DNA from: Serratia inhibens
Lineage (GTDB): Bacteria > Pseudomonadota > Gammaproteobacteria > Enterobacterales > Enterobacteriaceae
Assembly: GCF_003591175.1 (NCBI RefSeq)
Contig: NZ_QYYG01000001.1
Coordinates: 806,001-870,000, forward strand
Length of the DNA stretch: 64,000 nucleotides
Direction of reading: 5' to 3'
The notes beneath the pieces were generated by a model that was not told where the DNA came from, did no database searches, and saw nothing but the letters and a program-made list of their open reading frames with translations. Of this stretch, positions 63,685 to 64,000 are shown piece by piece. A program made the position numbers and the translations under genes. The number at the start of each line of letters is the position of its first letter. The first letter of the stretch is position 1.

Positions 63685-64000
63685 TTATGCCTGCCTGACC
63701 TTGATGCGGTTCATGTTCATACCGGCGGTCTGAGCCTGCAATGCGCCCTGTGCAATCAAGGCGTACAAACGGAAATTAAGAAAGGTATCCCCCACCGGAT
63801 AGGGTGAATTCACCATAGCTTCGCCCACCACCCGCGAACCCTGCGTGTAATCTGCGGGGCAGGCATCCAGCAACTGGCGGTCGTAAAAATCCTGCGCCTG
63901 ACCCTGTAGCGCGTTTTCCGCGAAGATCCGCACCTGGGCATTTTCTGCCAGCAGGCGATACCAGTCGACGGTGAGCGCGGTTTTCTCTTCCGGCGTCAGC
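63685..64000 (-). CDS. Hypothetical protein, 5' truncated by the window edge
   Basis: The frame is open from the right end of the window (TPEEKTALTVDWYRLLAEN) to a stop at 63685, giving at least 104 residues. An internal GTG at 63933 is not the start, since the coding pattern continues past it. The product is soluble, with an NFRLYALIAQGALQAQ helix near the end. No family is recognised. Confidence 0.7.
   Translation of the reverse strand, partial: LTPEEKTALTVDWYRLLAENAQVRIFAENALQGQAQDFYDRQLLDACPADYTQGSRVVGEAMVNSPYPVGDTFLNFRLYALIAQGALQAQTAGMNMNRIKVRQA

Noticed and set aside
1-64000. Prophage, integron, insertion sequence or CRISPR array
   Set aside because: No transposase, integrase, terminal inverted repeats or regularly spaced repeats were seen.

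Overview
The window looks like chromosome of a Serratia-type enterobacterium. This is inferred from the high-GC coding sequence, the enterobacterial block letB-rsmF...yebV, complete puu genes in Escherichia-like order, a BudC that matches what I remember of the Serratia protein, and a QnrB-sized chromosomal pentapeptide protein. No rRNA, tRNA, insertion sequence, CRISPR array or prophage was recognised. Gene names rest on family recognition by eye; no database search was run.

Region by region: (1) 1-3756 holds the 3' part of letB and rsmF. (2) 4030-9859 is a six-gene archaic chaperone-usher (Csu-type) pilus operon lying between rsmF and yebV. (3) 9997-12325 has yebV, a C39-like peptidase overlapping an ASCH-domain gene, two 35-residue membrane proteins (the second resembles YniD), a 54-residue reading frame and a 69-residue helical protein. 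(4) 12506-15963 has a 2-hydroxycarboxylate transporter and pckA. (5) 16185-21504 has an amidohydrolase with a divergent LysR regulator, a TetR regulator divergent from a DAPG-hydrolase-like gene, and an MHS-type transporter.

(6) 21698-43418 is the most interesting part. Four near-identical palindromes of the type TTGTATATACAA precede an ABC transporter operon with a divergent HisD paralogue, a kinase-like protein and an SDR (operon A); a second ABC transporter operon followed by a HisC-like aminotransferase, an FMN hydroxyacid dehydrogenase and an HcxA-like reductase (operon B); the hutFD/hutC divergence; and hutIG. I infer one HutC-governed regulon that feeds nitrogen compounds towards glutamate through HutI, HutF and HutG. 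hutH and hutU are not in the window. A sucrose operon (cscB, cscA, cscR) with its own operators lies between operons A and B.

(7) 43746-49801 has a D-aminopeptidase-like hydrolase, a secreted chorismate mutase, a CigR-like protein, a small DNA-binding-like protein, tsx, a glycosyltransferase-like gene and a small hypothetical gene. (8) 49874-58312 has yddG and the putrescine genes puuP, puuA, puuD, puuR, puuC and puuB, with a possible leader reading frame in front of puuP. (9) 58352-64000 has budC, a universal stress protein, a possible small RNA, a cspA-type cold-shock gene with its long leader, a LysE exporter, a cupin, a lipoprotein, a LexA-box qnr gene and a truncated gene at the right edge.
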